NCBI RefSeq assembly: GCF_005047655.1
Contig: NZ_SUKF01000001.1
Coordinates: 655,927-719,926, forward strand
Direction of reading: 5' to 3'
DNA from: Sinimarinibacterium arenosum
GTDB taxonomy: Bacteria; Pseudomonadota; Gammaproteobacteria; Nevskiales; Nevskiaceae
Length of the DNA stretch: 64,000 nucleotides
Positions 63,639 through 64,000 of the stretch are shown here, piece after piece. The notes beneath the pieces are model-generated. The model did no database searches. It worked only from the letters and a program-made list of their open reading frames with translations, and was not told where the DNA came from. The position numbers and the translations under genes are program-made. Numbering within the stretch: position 1 is the stretch's first letter; the number at the start of each line of letters is the position of its first letter.

Positions 63639-63827
63639 ATGCTGATGGCGATATTCAGGCTGCTCCAGCCTCTCTATCTCAACAATCTCGAACTGGCAGA
63701 TGCATGGCTGCGGGGGGGGGGCGACAAGCTCTGTGAGGGCCTGACATCGGGTGAAGTGATGGAAAACGGCAACCCGCCGGGAATGCAGTCTGTACTGAAC
63801 GATCTTTTTCGGACCGACTATGGATGA
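63639..63827 (+). CDS. Short ORF with a G10 tract, possible broken gene
   Basis: A 62-residue frame from ATG 63639 (MLMAIFRLLQPLYLNNLELA). The part LADAWLRGGGDKL, then GEVMENGNPPGMQSVLNDLF has the W...L.G..P.EVM..G...V..LL rhythm of an MbcA/ParS-like domain. It crosses a run of ten G (63712-63721), so a slip of one base would change the frame. No ribosome-binding site is obvious. The flanks 63414-63638 and 63828-63877 show no gene. Confidence 0.4.
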   Translation: MLMAIFRLLQPLYLNNLELADAWLRGGGDKLCEGLTSGEVMENGNPPGMQSVLNDLFRTDYG

Positions 63828-63877
63828 TCTGCCTGCGTTCAGTGGCTGCATGATTCTCCGGGATGCGTTGCGGCTCG

Positions 63878-64000
63878 TGTAATGACCCACCGAAACCTGC
63901 ACAGGTCATGCCGCTAAAGCAAATGCTTCAGCGGGTGTTTTCATCTTCAGCGCCTGGTGAGGGCGCCGATGGTTGTAGAACTGGATCCAGTCGCTGATGA
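63878..64000 (-). mobile_element. IS3-family insertion sequence, one end, partial
   Basis: TGTAATGACCC starts at 63878 and fits an IS3-type terminal repeat; the end of an IS3 transposase follows at once. The rest lies beyond the window. Confidence 0.8.
63907..64000 (-). CDS. IS3-family transposase OrfB, C-terminal end
   Basis: The last 30 residues read ISDWIQFYNHRRPHQALKMK, then TPAEAFALAA and stop (63907-63909). The YNxxRPHQAL sequence is the standard C-terminus of DDE integrase-fold IS3 OrfB proteins. Partial at the right window edge. Confidence 0.92.

Larger units (their letters stand above)
59972..64000 (+). mobile_element. Integrative element at tRNA-Val, left end, continues past the window
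   Basis: tRNA gene, direct repeats, Cro/C1 regulator, excisionase-like gene and tyrosine integrase in succession, then small unknown genes and an IS3-family element. The right att site is outside the window, so its size is unknown. It may be a prophage remnant or a genomic island; no structural phage gene is seen. Confidence 0.75.

Overview
The window looks like the chromosome of a high-GC gammaproteobacterium. The order prmA-fis-purH, the run xseA / guaB-guaA, and tadA just past guaA are gammaproteobacterial arrangements. Codon use and gene types would fit a Nevskiales/Xanthomonadales-like lineage, but I cannot place it more precisely from sequence alone.

1-19.6 kb is host backbone: a thiolase divergent from a TetR regulator, an alpha/beta hydrolase, two separate ECF sigma / membrane-partner loci (one with a VWA lipoprotein, one with a DUF4097 repeat protein), a MOSC protein, a minus-strand set of LysE-type exporter, GNAT, CHAD and a two-domain thioredoxin-fold protein, then purH, fis, prmA (fused to a phosphatase-like domain), xseA, guaB and guaA.

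19.6-35.06 kb is a 15.46-kb integrative element in the last codons of guaA. It has the gene content of the published island GIsul2: tyrosine integrase, AlpA, IncQ-type repA-repC with three 22-bp iterons, an orphan FitA-like antitoxin, trbJ-trbK-trbL, an arsR-arsH-arsC-acr3 operon, a serine resolvase, ISCR2, a glmM fragment and the sulfonamide-resistance gene sul2. It carries two related right ends, 3.29 kb apart with identical internal geometry, one before ISCR2 and one after sul2. This suggests a composite of two guaA-type islands.

35.06-37.4 kb holds a hairpin-rich spacer, a styrene-oxide-isomerase-like membrane protein, a PF10118 di-iron-type protein and a truncated TetR gene, followed by tadA.

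37.9-50.8 kb is a complete Tad (Flp pilus) locus: tadG-tadE-tadE and a FixJ-like regulator on the minus strand, and flp (57 aa), cpaA, cpaB, cpaC, a small lipoprotein, cpaE, cpaF, tadB, tadC, tadD on the plus strand. A palindrome CAGGGTAWACCCT occurs at three promoter-proximal places in the locus, and the regulator has Glu in place of the phosphoacceptor Asp. Together these suggest a phosphorylation-independent switch for the locus.

50.8-59.9 kb holds an ankyrin protein, a GMC oxidoreductase with a small overlapping partner, an SGNH lipoprotein esterase, and a seven-gene series of YCII/DGPF, GST, VOC and DUF1428 proteins ending in an ECF42-type sigma factor with a long C-terminal extension.

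59.97-64 kb starts with tRNA-Val(CAC) and a second integrative element that runs off the window: helical-phase direct repeats, a Cro/C1 regulator, an excisionase-like gene, a tyrosine integrase, small unknown genes including an MbcA/ParS-antitoxin-like protein, and the end of an IS3-family element.
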